DNA of 64,000 bases from Mactromeris polynyma. Its lineage: Eukaryota > Mollusca > Bivalvia > Venerida > Mactridae. The position numbers and the translations under genes are program-made. A model generated the notes under the pieces. It was not told where the DNA came from, ran no database searches, and was given only the letters and a program-made list of their open reading frames with translations. Within the stretch, counting starts at the first letter, position 1. Each line of letters begins with the position of its first letter. Positions 37,701 to 52,700 of the stretch are shown in pieces. The stretch is from the NCBI GenBank assembly GCA_032209605.1, contig JASFXZ010000053.1, positions 434,001 through 498,000 of the forward strand, in the 5' to 3' direction.

Positions 37701-40700
37701 AATTCAAATCGTGAATTTCAGATTGTGAATTTGTGAAATTGAAATCATAAATGCATGTAGTTGAAATCGTGAATTCGTCAAGTTGAAATCGTGAATTCAT
37801 AAAATTGAATGCGCGAAATCTCGAAGCTGAAATGTCACCACCAGGCTTTCGTTCGTACGTAAAACGAGTACTGGCTTTCCTAGGGAGAGGACTGCACGAT
37901 TGAAGTAAGCTTTTATTTCAGTTCCTTCACTACAACCAAACTTAATTATATTGGTATTTATAAATTAAACATAGACATAAACATTATTATATGATCTTAA
38001 ATACATGTATACCAATTACCAACGTAAATGCATAACAATTTACTTTAAATAATGTGTTCCTGTAGTTGTAAGATAATACATGAAAACGTCTCCATCGAAC
38101 TGCTCACTTAAAATACCCCTCCGACAAATGTTAGATTAAAGGGCGGGGAGAAATACATAACACTGAGGTTTCGATCAAAGTGTCCTCACAAATACGAAGA
38201 CACAATGTGTAGGGGAGCCACAGTTGGCAAAATGTGTACGCAAGCAATCTGGGAGCATGATATCCATAAACACAATTGTTTTCTAGAGACATTTTCACAA
38301 ACAAAAGGGTAATTTTTAAGCGTTTTATCTTCAGAAAGTTTATATCCCAAAGTGCATATAAATGTTGAACTGTTGGTCATAGCACTCTGTGTTGTTTTTT
38401 TCTATCTTTGATACTCATACATACGCAACGGCGTATTTTGTGTACAGGTGGCCACGCACCTGATTTGTATACAGACTAACCTTCGTCGTCATTGGGCACA
38501 TCTGAATTAGCAATGTCAACAAACAGATGATAGTTTGGACCTAGTACATCTAGAGGTAATATCCGTCGACCAGTTCGATATCGTGTGGTATCGTCAACCA
38601 CACGTGAATTCAAATACACTGATACCTCACCTCCTGTTGATTCAATTCGTACCTTGAAATATTTGAGAATACACTTGATAGTAAAAATTCAACACCTAAA
38701 CATTTAGTGCAGCAAATGAGTGATATAGTGCTAAGTAGATCTGTACTGCAAGCGGAGTTGTATGGTAAAGTAGATCGGAACTGCAAGCGGAGCGGTAGGA
38801 TAAAGTAGATCGGAACTGCAAGCGGAGCGGTAGGGTAAAGTAGATCGGAACTGCAAGCGGAGCGGTAGTGTAAAGTAGATCTGTACTGCAGGCAGAGCGG
38901 TAGTGTAAAGTAGATCTGTACTGCAATCAGAGCGGTAGTGTAAAGTAGATCGGAACTGCAAGCGGAGCGGTAGTGTAAAGTAGATCTGTACTGCAAGCGG
39001 AGCGGTAGTGTAAAGTAGATATGTACTGCAAGCGGAGCGGTAGTGTAAAGTAGATATGTACTACAAGCGGAGCAGTAGTGTAAAGTAGATCGGAACTGCA
39101 AGCGGAGCGGTAGTGTAAAGTAGATCTGTACTGCAGGCAGAGCGGTAGTGTAAAGTAGATCTGTACTGCAAGCGGAGCGGTAGTGTAAAGTAGATCTGTA
39201 CTGCAAGCGGAGCGGTAGTGTAAAGTAAATATGTACTGCACGCGGAGCGGTAGTGTAAAGTAGATATGTACTGCAAGCGGAGCGGTAGTGTAAAGTAGAT
39301 CTGTACTACAAGCGGAGCAGTAGTGTAAAGTAGATATGTACTGCAAGCGGAGCAGTAGTGTAAAGAAGATCTGTACTGCAAGCGGAGCAGTAGTGTAAAG
39401 TAGATCTGTACTGCAAGCGGAGCGGTAGTGTAAAGTAGATCTGTACTGCAGGCAGAGCGGTAGTGTAAAGTAGATCTGTACTGCAATCAGAGCGGTAGTG
39501 TAAAGTAGATCGGAACTGCAAGCGGAGCGGTAGTGTAAAGTAGATCTGTACTGCAAGCGGAGCGGTAGTGTAAAGTAGATATGTACTGCAAGCGGAGCGG
39601 TAGTGTAAAGTAGATATGTACTACAAGCGGAGCAGTAGTGTAAAGTAGATCGGAACTGCAAGCGGAGCGGTAGTGTAAAGTAGATCTGTACTGCAGGCAG
39701 AGCGGTAGTGTAAAGTAGATCTGTACTGCAAGCGGAGCGGTAGTGTAAAGTAGATCTGTACTGCAAGCGGAGCGGTAGTGTAAAGTAAATCTGTACTGCA
39801 CGCGGAGCGGTAGTGTAAAGTAGATATGTACTGCAAGCGGAGCGGTAGTGTAAAGTAGATCTGTACTACAAGCGGAGCAGTAGTGTAAAGTAGATATGTA
39901 CTGCAAGCGGAGCAGTAGTGTAAAGAAGATCTGTACTGCAAGCGGAGCAGTAGTGTAAAGTAGATCTGTACTGCAAGCGGAGCGGTAGTGTAAAGAAGAT
40001 CTGTACTGCAAGCAGAGTGGTAATGTAAAGAAGATCTGAACTGCAAGCGGAGCGGTAGTTTTAAGTAGATATGTACTGCAAGTGGAGCAGCAGTGCCAAG
40101 AAGATCTGAACTGAAAGCGGAGCGGTAGTGTAAAGTAGATCTGTACTGCAAAGTTGAGCGATGCTGCAAAGTGGAACAGTAGAATAAATAATGCAAACTA
40201 TATAAACGTGGGGTGGAAGTACCAATAGTAGTGCAATGTATTACAAAAGGGAACGTTATGCAAAAGGGAGATGTAATACATAGTCAAGTGATAGAGCTAG
40301 AGATGCATTGCATCGTATACTTGTATTGCAAGTGTCAGCAGAAGTACATATGGAATATGTAGTGCAACGTAGATTTGTATTGTATTGCAGATGTCAGCAG
40401 AAGTACATAGGGAAGGTGTAGTGCAACGTAGTGCCGTAGTAAAATGTCGAGCGGTAGTGTAAAGTGGGCTGTTAGTGCAAAAAAGAACGGTTTTGAAATG
40501 TGGAGACGTAATGCACAATGGATCGGTAGTGCAAGTTAGAGTGGTAGTGCAAGGTGGACTGGTAGTGCAAATTATAGTGGTAGTGCAAGGTGGGCTGGTA
40601 GTGCAAGTTAGATTGGAAGTGCAAGGTGAACTGGTAGTGCAAGGTAGGGTGGTAGTGCAAAGTGGACTGGTAGAACAAGTTAGAGTGGTAGTGCAAGGTG

Positions 40701-43700
40701 GACTGGTAGTGCAATATAGAGTGGGAGTGCAAAGTGGACTGGTAGTGCAAGGTTGAGTGGTAGTGCAAGAGGGACTGGTAGTGTAAGGTAGGGTGGTAGT
40801 GCAAAGTGGACTGGTAGTACAAGTAAGAGTGGTAGCGCAAAGTGGACTGATAGTGCATAGTAGAGTGGTAGTGCAAAGTGGACTAGTAGTGCAAAGTAGA
40901 GTGGTAGTGCAAAGGGGACTAGTAGTGCATGGTAGAGTGGTAGTGCAAAGTGGACTAGTAGTGCATGGTAGAGTGGTAGTGCAAAGTGGACTAGTAGTGC
41001 AAGGTAGAGTGGTAGTGCAAAGTGGGCTGGTAGTACAAGTTAGAGTGGTAGCGCAAGGTGGACTGATAGCGCAAGGTAGAGTGGTAGCGCAAAGTGGACT
41101 CGTAGTGCAAGGTAGAGTGGTAGTGCAAAGTGGACTCGTAGTGCAAGGTAGATTGGTAGTGCAATGTGGACTAGTAGTGCATGGTAGAGTGGTAGTGCAA
41201 AGTGGACTCGTAGTGCAAGGTAGAGTGGTAGTGCAAAGTGGACTAGTAGTGCATGGTAGAGTGGTAGTGCAAAGTGGACTCGTAGTGCAAGGTAGAGTGG
41301 TAGTGCAAAGTGGACTAGTAGTGCATGGTAGAGTGGTAGTGCAAAGTTGACTGGTGGTGCAAAGTGGAATGGTACTGTTTCTTCCGAGAATGGCCAATAA
41401 CCACGCATAATTAATAAATACAATACTATTGAAACGTATAGACTTCTAAAATGTTTCTATGGCTTGTCAAAGTATTCCACTCCAGTTGTTCGCCCTAAGT
41501 ATATTTCACAATTATTTATTTCTAATTAATTTAGCGACTATATTTATTACCGGGTATTTGATTTTTGAAAACTATACAGATGCATACTTCCAACCTATCT
41601 GGCTAACACGTGGCGAGTTGTTCATCATCAACACTGTTTTACCAGCAAAACATGGAATTGAGCTTAGGAAATTAACTTATAAATGCATGAAACTTGCCTA
41701 CCCCAGTGTACGATAATGTTGAATCAAAGTCGCCTTTCGGTACTGTAGTAGTGGTAAGTCGCTGCACTTCTTCTTCATGAAGTATATTATCCGTTGAATG
41801 ATCATAAAATATTACTGTTGTGTTAATATATGGTGAATATATATATATTGTAAAAGCACCAACATCAGGTTTCCTTAACGGAATTATAAAATCCATGCCA
41901 AGGTCATCCGCCCGTCCTTCTGCAAGAAAAACAACACGTTGTAATATGACGGTAACTACAGTTACAGTCAAGTCATTTTAATGTGAAATCTGACCAATAT
42001 GAACGTGTCCCATATGTCGGTCAACAGGAATCAGCTACAATCAACACAAGCTTCATTATAACATTAGGGTCTAGATTTTCTAAACAGTTTATAACCAGAT
42101 CATTATCTAGGTAGTTATCTAGCTTACATGAAGCTTGTTTGCGACTCCTGACATATTATCTTATGGCAGAAATATGTTACCATATAACTGTAATAATGAA
42201 AACCGCATTATGAGATAAGTTCGGTCACAGATATGCAATAAGAACCGATACAATTGAATGAACGATAGCTGGGACAATCAGTATCACCAACGTGTGCATG
42301 TAGGGGGTGTCACATTCAGGAATCCTCACTGTTGATGAGATCACTCAATGACGTCATTGATACAATAAATGTCGTTGCATTGCCCCGCAATAATCATGGT
42401 GACTGGATTGACGAGTGCATATTTTTACTGGCTGGTGATATGGGATTATGTACTGTGGATGTTAATTCATTCCAGGCACGTTTGTAACTCTATCATGTAG
42501 CAGTTTACCTTAAGAGGGTGAATCTTACATAACTCAACACATCTTTTGATCACCCCTCAATGGTGGCATATTTCTGCCACCAGTTAACTACTTAATTAAC
42601 TGGAAAAGTATGTGGTTATCACGTTAAAGAAACTAGATAACCACTTAATTAACTAGAACATTATGTGGTCAACTAGACAAGTATCATGATAAATGTTCAC
42701 ACCAGATAAATATTTTAACACGAAAAAGTGTCTGATAGTGCCAACAACTACCACCACTAACCCACTTAACCCCTTAGGTTCAGAACAGACAATCTATTTT
42801 AGACAATATATATTTTCTAGTTAATTACGTAGTGAACTTGTGGCAGAAATATGCCACCATACCCCTCGTACGTAGATGTCATACGCGATTATTGTAATAT
42901 ATTTGTCATCAATACACAGTTGGAACATTGACAATATATTATGCATGACTACCAGCACGTATTGCAGGAAACCGAAGCATTAATATACAGTAACATTAAC
43001 AATGACACAACAGTAACCATAGAAACATATTGATGTACAGTTTAACTTCGATAACTCAAGGACGCTGGGATCCATCCGAGCTACCCGATGGTTCGAGTGA
43101 CCCAGAGTTTCATCATGTCATTTTAGCGTTTTTTTAATGAAATGCCTTATTTAATAGTTTGTTCACACTTGTACCAGTTGTTTCATATTTGTTTCATAGC
43201 ATCATATTTCTATTCACTACATTTTCTCATTAAAATAAAAGTAAAGTCAAATTCTTAATAAGAGTAGTATACTTGCATTACTTATTGTTGTTTAACAGAC
43301 GGAATAAAGATCATGAACACACGTGTTCAATCCGGCCTGCGTTCAAATACGGCTATCAGTGGCGAACGTTTTGTATTTTATCCTTTGTCCATCGTATCAC
43401 ATTGGCTGCACACGGGAACCAAATTGCACAACGATAGGGCTGATAGCCGTAACTGAACGCAGGGCGGATGTTTGCTTTACGCTTGCACCGTTACATTTAT
43501 GCGTCGTAGGAATCGCACCTTAGTTGCGATCACATGTTATTTACTCATCAACGATCTCATATAATATTAAATTCTCATAAATATTTTCTCATCAATAGTG
43601 TATAACTAACTTTATCAGGTATCGCATTGATACTGAAAGCGTTTGAAGTGGTATTTCATCATGTCCGAATGTTCCTCTACTATTTCAATACGCAGCTCAT

Positions 43701-46700
43701 TATTTCAAAACCAGTTTTCTCTACAGTGTGGTTATTTCATTAATTATTTCATAACTGTCGGAGTGATAGTGACGTGGATATGATGGCGGCCGCTCAGTCC
43801 GGACTTTGTGGGTTTGAACCATGTACAAGTCAGAACCACACGTTCACATGAGTCACTTGTACTGGCTTGTCCGGGAAGTAAACTTTTTAAAGAGTTATGC
43901 AAGTAAGGAGAGTGGATTTTAGTTCGGATTGAGTTGAGATAAATCAGTCTATATTGTAACTGACTCACTTTTCTAAATTCAAAGGAACTCAACTGTGACT
44001 TTCACTGCTTCTGACACAAGGTGAAAAAAAACATTTGAAAAACGTTACCTCCTTTGTAGATTTTTCCACAATCTTTCTCAGATATATCTGAAACACATAG
44101 AAGTAAATAATATGTGGACAAACAAAACCAGATTCAAACGCATCAACAACATTTTTAAAAAATGCTTCAACTCATACTCCAAATACATCCCGAATTTTAG
44201 AAATAAAGCCTTTTTACATATCATTTTCCATTAGATATGCATATGGTGTATTCATTATAATTGAACTTTATTGACATTACAAAAAAAGAAAAAGAAAAGA
44301 AAAAGTTACCCCAATGGCGCGGTCAATTTTGACCCTCAGGGGCATAATTTGAACAATCTATGTAGGGAACCACTAGGCAATGCTACATACCAACTATTAA
44401 AACCTTGGGTCATCTGGTTCTGGACAATACATTTTTCATAGATATTCCCTATCTAAGTTTATGTAAAACATGTGACCCCTGGGGCGGAGCCAATATTGAC
44501 CCCAGGGACATGATTTGAACAATCATGGTAGGGGACCACTATGCAATGTTATATACTATGAAAGCTCTTATCCTTACGGTTCTGGACAATAAGATTTTTA
44601 AAGTTGACAATTTTAAAATTTATTTTTAGCTCCTGTGACCTTTGTATGCAACAGACCATAGCCGTTTGAACAATTTTGAAAGAGGCCAACCCCAGGAACG
44701 TTCCTGTGAAGTTTAGTCAAAATTGGCCAAGCCATTTAGGAGGAGATCTACACGTTTGACTGAACACAAGCTGTAGTTTTGAAATGTCTTTGTCCAGTCA
44801 GTAATGTAGTAAATTTGAGATACTATAGACTTTCTATACATAGTTCCCACATTTACAATATTTACTTCCCTTATTCTGAATTGTCGGCCATTTTGATAGA
44901 CAAATTTCCTTAAAGTTTATTGGGAATATAATGGAAACGATGATAAACTAATCCGTTATATAAAACATAACTTATTCATTATGCTCATGTGGGCATTTGG
45001 CTAAGTTAATTGAAGAAATCAATTATCACATACATGTAGGGCTTATCAGTTTTGCCTATCACAATGGCCGACAGTTAAGAACAAGGGAGGTAAATATTAT
45101 AGATGTGGGAACTATGTATACAGTTTATATCCATGTCACTTTTGATAAAACCAAAAAACGAATGCTTATGATGAATCAGAGTTCACGACAACTTCGTTGA
45201 TAATGATTGAAACTGTGTCCCTCTTCAATTATTTATATTTTAATAAACCTGTAGGCGCCATTTTGCGATTGCGATCATCCGTTTATTCCACGCGACACCA
45301 CTCATCCAGTTTTACAATATTAATATTCATTTTAGTGGCTCTATTTTTTGCATTTAATTTTAATATGTTATCTTGCAATCATATAATATAAATGTCTGTT
45401 TGCTTGCCTTGATGAACTACGTGATTCGAATATTAATATTGCATGATAACCGTTATACAGCAGTATATCAAATATTGATCATGAATAATGCATTACTACT
45501 GGAAACACATCTCGGTCCCATATTGAAACCATGGATACTTGCACTCAGCACTCAACTCTCAAATTTCACTCGTATTAGTCTGATAATGGATTTATGAGTG
45601 CGGAAAGTGAGCATGAAAATGTCAAAGGAGTGCCGAATATTCACTTTGGTCCGTTATCTTTGAGATTTTAGTGTGATTATGAGTTATAGAGATATATTTA
45701 GATAGATTTATTTCTCATAAAATGCACAAATCACATGGAGTTACAACATATAAAAAAACATAAAAACATGTCATATACATTATATGAAAAGGATAACACA
45801 AAAAGGGGATAATTATTCCCTTATTTCCATTGTGGTCCTTGACAATATATATGTAGATCTAGTGACATGGGAAGAAATGACACTAAATGAATAATGATAA
45901 ATATATATCACAGACAAATGAGGCTATCGACAACTATGAGATCAACAAAATGCACTGGATTATTAAGAAATGCCATGTTTTTAAAAAAAAAAAAAAAGTA
46001 CTTTTAGTTAAGAGAATTGCTTAAAATGGCAATACAGACCTACAGATACATTAGGTGAGTTTTAACCTTAGACTTAAAACAAGACCGACCATTGGTGACT
46101 CTTACATATGTGATAAGCTATTCCAAAAATAACAACCTTTGTAGGCGAAATAATGTTTACCAAATGATTTAACCTTTGGAAGTAGGAGTAATTATTGGAA
46201 TTAAGTGTCACACTTCTCAACCAGACTGACTTAATAATTACCCCCACATCACATATTACACTCAAATCTCTGAGAAAATATGCCACAAAGAATATTCATT
46301 ATTCATCTAACATTATCATACAATTTCACACTAAATATATTAACCACTTTTGGACTCGTATAAATATGTTTTGTGAATTGAGATTTGTGTGCTGAGCGTA
46401 CGTATCCGTTATAATACCGGGCTCTGACTTGAAACCAAATGGAAAGAGAAAAATATTAAACTGATCAAACAACCTTTTGAGCAGTAAAGTATCTTAATAG
46501 TTCACAACATCCAACGGTATGAAGTGGTTTATTAATAAATACGTACAACAATTAATGACAATGCATAAAAGCGCTTACATGAACATTTTAGACGTACCTA
46601 TGCGCATTGAGAATAAATTTCTACATCTAAACTACAACGTTTCATTTTCTACACGAACCGATTTCTGACAGCGCATTACAAGTTTTTAATACACACTTGC

Positions 46701-49700
46701 ACTTATTATTTGTAGCTGTCATTACAAATATAACTAAAACACGAAAAGTGTACCTTCAAATGAGATGTTGGCATTTCCCCCCATATAATTCGCCGCCATT
46801 AACACATCCAGTGTATCACTTGAATTGAAATCCTGCAAATATAAGTTTGAATAATATTTTATTTTCAGGGTATGAACTATCTGTTCAACTTTGTAACGTA
46901 AATATTTCCAAAACATGATATAACACCTGAATCAATATTTCATGTATATAGATTGTACATATTCCTCGTCCCTCCCTCAATCACCCCTCTCCCGTCCCTC
47001 CCTCAAGCCCCCCTCTCCCGCCCCTCCCTAAATCACCCCTCTCCCGTCCCTCCCTCAATCACCCTTCTCCCGTCCCTCCCTCAATCACCCTCTTCCGTCC
47101 CTCCCTCAATCACCCCTCTCCCGTCCCTCCCTCAAATACCCCTCTCCAACCCCTCCCTCAATCACACCTCTCCTCTCTCCCCCTCTCGCTCTCTCTCTCT
47201 CTCTCTCACCCTTCTCTTTCCCATTAATTCTCCCCTCATTAGCCGTCTTGTAAACAAGACTTTAGTGTACAGTTAGATCTGCTTTGGTGTGTCGTGGAAT
47301 TAAATACAATACATTGAAATACAGAGAGTATTTTGTATTCTGAAATAAAAATTCCTACAAAAATAGAGTGAAATATGGACTTTATTTTGTAGACATAGTA
47401 AACAATATATTCTGTTTTATTCGTCATTATGTAAAGCAATTAGATATTGCTTGAAGCATCCAGTTTCACGTTTTGGTTATATACCAATGGCTGATTACAT
47501 AACGTTAATTAACTGATTGATTGATTGTTTAGTTGATTGACTGATAAAAGATCTCGCGAACCAGACCTCGTGAATTATGTATTAAATATTTTGCTTACCG
47601 TCTGGATTTGATTTGAATTAACAACTATTTGTTCAATGTCTCGCCAGTCTACAGTAAGGTTAGAGGTTGAGCCGGTCAAATTCAATTTTTGCTCACACTT
47701 TGATGACATACATATAGAAATCTCTGTCATACTTCCTTGCACCTGCAAAATAGTTGTCATAAATGAATAATAGTCACGAATCGGTAATATTGTATCTTAT
47801 TCAAATTGTGTTGTTATGGGTGTTGTTGTTCGTCCATCGCACTACTACGAATATGACCACAACATCAGGTCGATGTTTTCAAACTTGAAGTTGTGACAAG
47901 CGCGTGGATTAGTTTTATGTGAGGAGATGACTTGCGCAGCATCAACCGCACCCTCTCTGGGTACTCATCCACTGAACAACCTACACAAGTCAAAGGAGAA
48001 GATAAATTTAAGTTGTTTTTTCATCGATGCTGCAATTGAACCTGGTGATACGACTGTGGACACACGTACTGACGCACATAATCTTAAAGAACGAGCAAGA
48101 GCAATAGGAAAACTCAAGACTCAAGAATAGTAACAAAGTACCAGGGGTAGTCAGGATACATACAGAAATGTTAAAAGCAGGAGAGACAGTGACAACACAA
48201 ATCCTAACTAATAAACTGCAAGGAATATGACAGACATTGAAAGTACCAGAATGGAACGCTGGGTTAATTGCGATACTACAAAAGAAAGGAAACTGCAATA
48301 TTTGTAGAGGTTTATCACACTTGCCAAGGTCTAGCAAGATACTCTGCAGAATAACCCTGGATAGAATCCCAGCAGATAAAGACAGATTACTTCTGAAAGA
48401 CCAGGCATGCTTTCGAAAAGGCAGATAATGTACCGACCATATTTTTAACTTGCGGCCGATAATTGAACGAAGTAATGATGGAACGCCACAGTTTATGTAT
48501 ATTTTGTTGAAAATACCAATGCATCTGACTGTACTAATAGACCAGCACTTCGGAACATATTATCATCCTAAGGAATACCAGTAAAGTCATATATTTAATC
48601 AAAATACCAAAGTCAAAGTCATGTATGGGTCAACATTGACAGACTATTTTTCAATTAAAAAGGAGTAAGACAAGGTTGCATTCTGTCACAAATGTTATTT
48701 TGCATATTTACAAGTATGCAATATAAAAATGTGACAGCTACAGATAGAAGAGAGATCTCATGGGCACTCCAAGAGCGATTGGAAGATTTGGATTTTGCGG
48801 ACGAAATAGCACTAATTTCACAATAATTTCAAGATAAACAATCCAAATTATGTCGACAATGGACGACAGATGAATCTAATGCTTAATACAGAAGCAAGAT
48901 GTTGGAATTAAATGCTTAACAACAACATAGTACTTTGATAATTGAAAACCAACCAGTTGAAGGAATATATAATTTTAATTATTTAGTAAGCAATATCACA
49001 TCAGATGGTCATTCTGAAAAGGACGGAATCCAAAGGAACCAACAAAGGAAGAGCCACATTTGCAGTACTGATGAATTAACGAAAGGCTACGAAACTCAAG
49101 ACACCCACAAAACTAGAGATCTAGAAAAGTAACATCTTCGGGTCGTTCTTAATGGTTCAGAATTATGAAATGTAACTACGTGTATCTGCAGCAAGCAGGA
49201 CGTTTTCCAAACATGGTGTTTGAGACTATTTCTCTAGATAGTCTGGCAGAACAAAATATTCCACCATGAACTATATCGTCGGACCAATATCACCGCCATA
49301 TCAATAGTGATAACATGCATGTAATGGCTAGGGATTGGACATGCATTGAGAAAAATCAGATTCACATAAAGAGCGGAGGTAAAGAGGGAGACACAAAGCG
49401 AGTTGGAGAAGATCTTGCGTCATTTGGTTTTGGTTGGACTTCAGGACAAGTTTAGAGTCGAGCAACAAATAGATTATAGTGGCGTTCTTTTGTGTTGGCC
49501 TTATGTTTCAACAGGCACGAAGAGGACTAAGTAGGTAAGTAGGTCGATTTTACAGTTTGTTTTGGATGTTGACACGAAGAATTTCATGCAAGAAAGTGCT
49601 AAACAAATTTAAGTCAGGGGAGGGGTTGGAATTCGGTGGGTTGGATGGCGTATCGCATTTTAGCTAGGGCGGTAATGAACATCATCAACAAGAGGGCGCG

Positions 49701-52700
49701 ACAACAATGAAAAACAACACCACACAGCAGCACCACTACCAACAACAATTAAAGCAATAACAATATCTACATGTACGCTAATATCCATGGTTCTATTGTA
49801 AGTCATGGGCTTGCTCGGTTAGCTCAGTGGTTAGTGCGTTAGATTGTCGCATCGGAGGTCCGGGTACGATTTCTTCCATGCTGGGCAGGTCATGTCCTTC
49901 CGTCTACAGTGATTTGTCATACACGTCTGATTCATGTGGAGAAGTTGTCAGCTGCCTGCGGAATGGCAAATTAGTACTGGTTGTTGATTGATTAAAAAAC
50001 AAGCTTGGTAGTTCAACTGACCACCATATATAACCCTAAAACAGTTGAAAAACGGTGTATTACTTACATAAAGTCGGACACTTTTTTGTGGAACAGGACT
50101 AGTCTGTAATGATAGAATCACAAGTGCTGTTGAAGAGATCGATAGTTTAATGATTGACAAACTGCTGATAGGCAAATACTTCATCGTTCCCGCAGAGGTT
50201 AGACTGATAGTTAAACCTAAAACATATAATAAGATAAAAGCTTGTTAAACTAAGGATCAGTTAATGATGAATATCACATAACAATTCCTGTACTGTATAC
50301 CGTCTGTATTGATGTTGAAGATGACATTGGTAAGTTGTGTTGGGGATGGTTTTGCTGATGCAATGCTTTATAGTAGGAATGTCAACGAATGGCAATTTAG
50401 GTATTCGAATATTCGGTCAACCTTCAAAACGAATATTTGAATATTCGAACATTCGACCTTCTTATTTAATAATAAGAACGTTTCAAATTCGAAGTTTAAC
50501 TTTAAGTTTATGCTTATCAATTTTGTGGTTTAAACTTGTCAATATCCGCGATTACTAATACTTTCAGGGCCTAACTGATATTACCAGAGTGTTATATCTC
50601 TCTTGCCCTAAATATACAACATGGCATGTCAATTAACACCTGTATATTATTTTCATGTATAGAATGTCATTCAACGCGATATTGCCCGTCATTGAAATTG
50701 AATACACTTGCATTCAGTTTTGTATTGAAAATATATATTTTTCGAATATTTGAATGCCGAATCAGTATTTGAATATTCGAACGTACTAAGGAATACACGA
50801 TTATCCGAATATATGTTGATATCACTACTTTATAGTCAATCAGTTATACAATTTCACCACTTCGCAGAGCAATGTACTCTATATCTTAAACAAGAATTTG
50901 AAGGTTAAGATTTGTTGTACAACATAAAAATATTGCCGAGATGTTACGATTGCTGGTCACTCCAGATCCAAAACGGATTTCGGTAAGATAACGTACCCCG
51001 CGTCAAGGTTATACACGTTGTTCGGTTGAAGAGAAGTTTAGTGGTTAACGTATGATTTGATTGGTATACACAACATTGATATGCAAGTAGCATAGCCATG
51101 TTAGTCACGGCTGCGTCGAAAAATGTGAATTAGAACTTATGGAATATACCGGTATAACGGTACATTGCAATATTCAGCGAAACTGTATTGTATCACGATA
51201 TTAAATGAATGTTCCGTATTTATAGGATATATTGCTAGAAATGTACTTACTACAATCTTTAACTAACATGACATTATCTATTCATGAAAAAAACTCAAAG
51301 AAGTCATAAACTGAAAGGAGAATGATAACTCTTTAGTTTTAACTTTTTATTTCTAGTCATGAAAACCTTTTTCATTACCACACAAAAACTGTAATGAGAC
51401 AGATTGTTTGTTTTCATATTTTGCCGGTTATTTTTTGCACCACATTCAAAGAGTTTGGACATGAACAAAAATTTTCAATTAATAGAACTATCTACGGTCA
51501 TAACTTAGGCTGACGAAGGTATATATCGTGGTACACACTATAATAGGTTGCTAAATATTGCAATATATCGTGGTACATACTGCAATAGGTTGCTGAATAT
51601 TGCGATATATCGTGGTATATACTGTAATAGGTTGCTGATTATTGCAATATATCGTGGTACATACTGTAATATGTTGATGAATATTGCAATATATCTTGGT
51701 ACATACTGTAATATGTTGCTAAACATTGCAATATATCGTGGTACATACTGTAATACGTTGCTAAATATTGCAATATATCGTGGTACATACTGTAATAGGT
51801 TGCTATATATTGCAATATGTCGTGGTACAGACTTTAAAAGGTTGCTAAATATTCCAATATATCTCGGTACATACTGCAATAGGTTGCTAAATATTGCAAT
51901 ATATCGTGGTACATACTGTAATAGGTTGCTAAATATTGCAATATATCGTGGTAATACTGTAATAGGTTGCTAAATACTGTAATATATCGTGGTACGTACT
52001 GTAATAGGTTGCTGAATATTGAACTATATCGTGCACATACTGCAATAGGTTGCTAAATATTGCAATATATCGTGGTACGTACTGTAATATGTTGCTAAAT
52101 ATTGCAATATATCGTGGTAGGCTTAATGCGTGCACAAATCTAAACCTTTATTTATACACTCCAATCGGGCTTTCCGTTATATCTAATGGCGTATTTTGAA
52201 CTATCCACTTGCACCTGAATGACTGGTTTATTCACAACATTGAAATCCACTCAAGAAAGATAATAAACACCCCAAAATGGTTATTAACCACCAAACACAA
52301 TTATACAGTATAACTATCACATAGTAAGTTCGCAATAGTTTTAAGTAACTAAACCTCACGAAAATGGTTTCACACTATTTATGGAAGTGTTCGTTAAATT
52401 GATAACATAAATATTTCGAACCTAAATCTGTTTCGAGACACTCGTCTTCATCAATAAGTCCATCGCAGTCATTGTCCCTGATGTCTCCTGGTGCCGATGT
52501 GCTATTCTTGCAGTTCTTAAAATACAAAGGACTGTTATCCATGAAAACAGGGCAGAATTACAAAATGTTCGATTTTCAGGTTTTCACGTTTTCTGTTTCC
52601 TCAGACATTTAGAACCATGAAAATGAAAACCGTTTGACTCTAGGCTATTTCGTTTTCATTTCACCACGTTTTAAAGACATATAGCTTTAATGACGTAGAA

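Noticed and set aside
38610..41397. Long minus-strand frames (up to 366 codons) as repeat-rich proteins
   Set aside because: They coincide exactly with the 35-bp and 36-bp arrays, are open in several frames and on both strands, and lie in an intron of a supported gene.
46953..47276. 107-codon Pro/Ser-rich frame
   Set aside because: Translation of the 26-bp C/T-rich array.
51538..52135. Frames on both strands across 51.5-52.1 kb
   Set aside because: By-product of the 42-bp array in intron 3.
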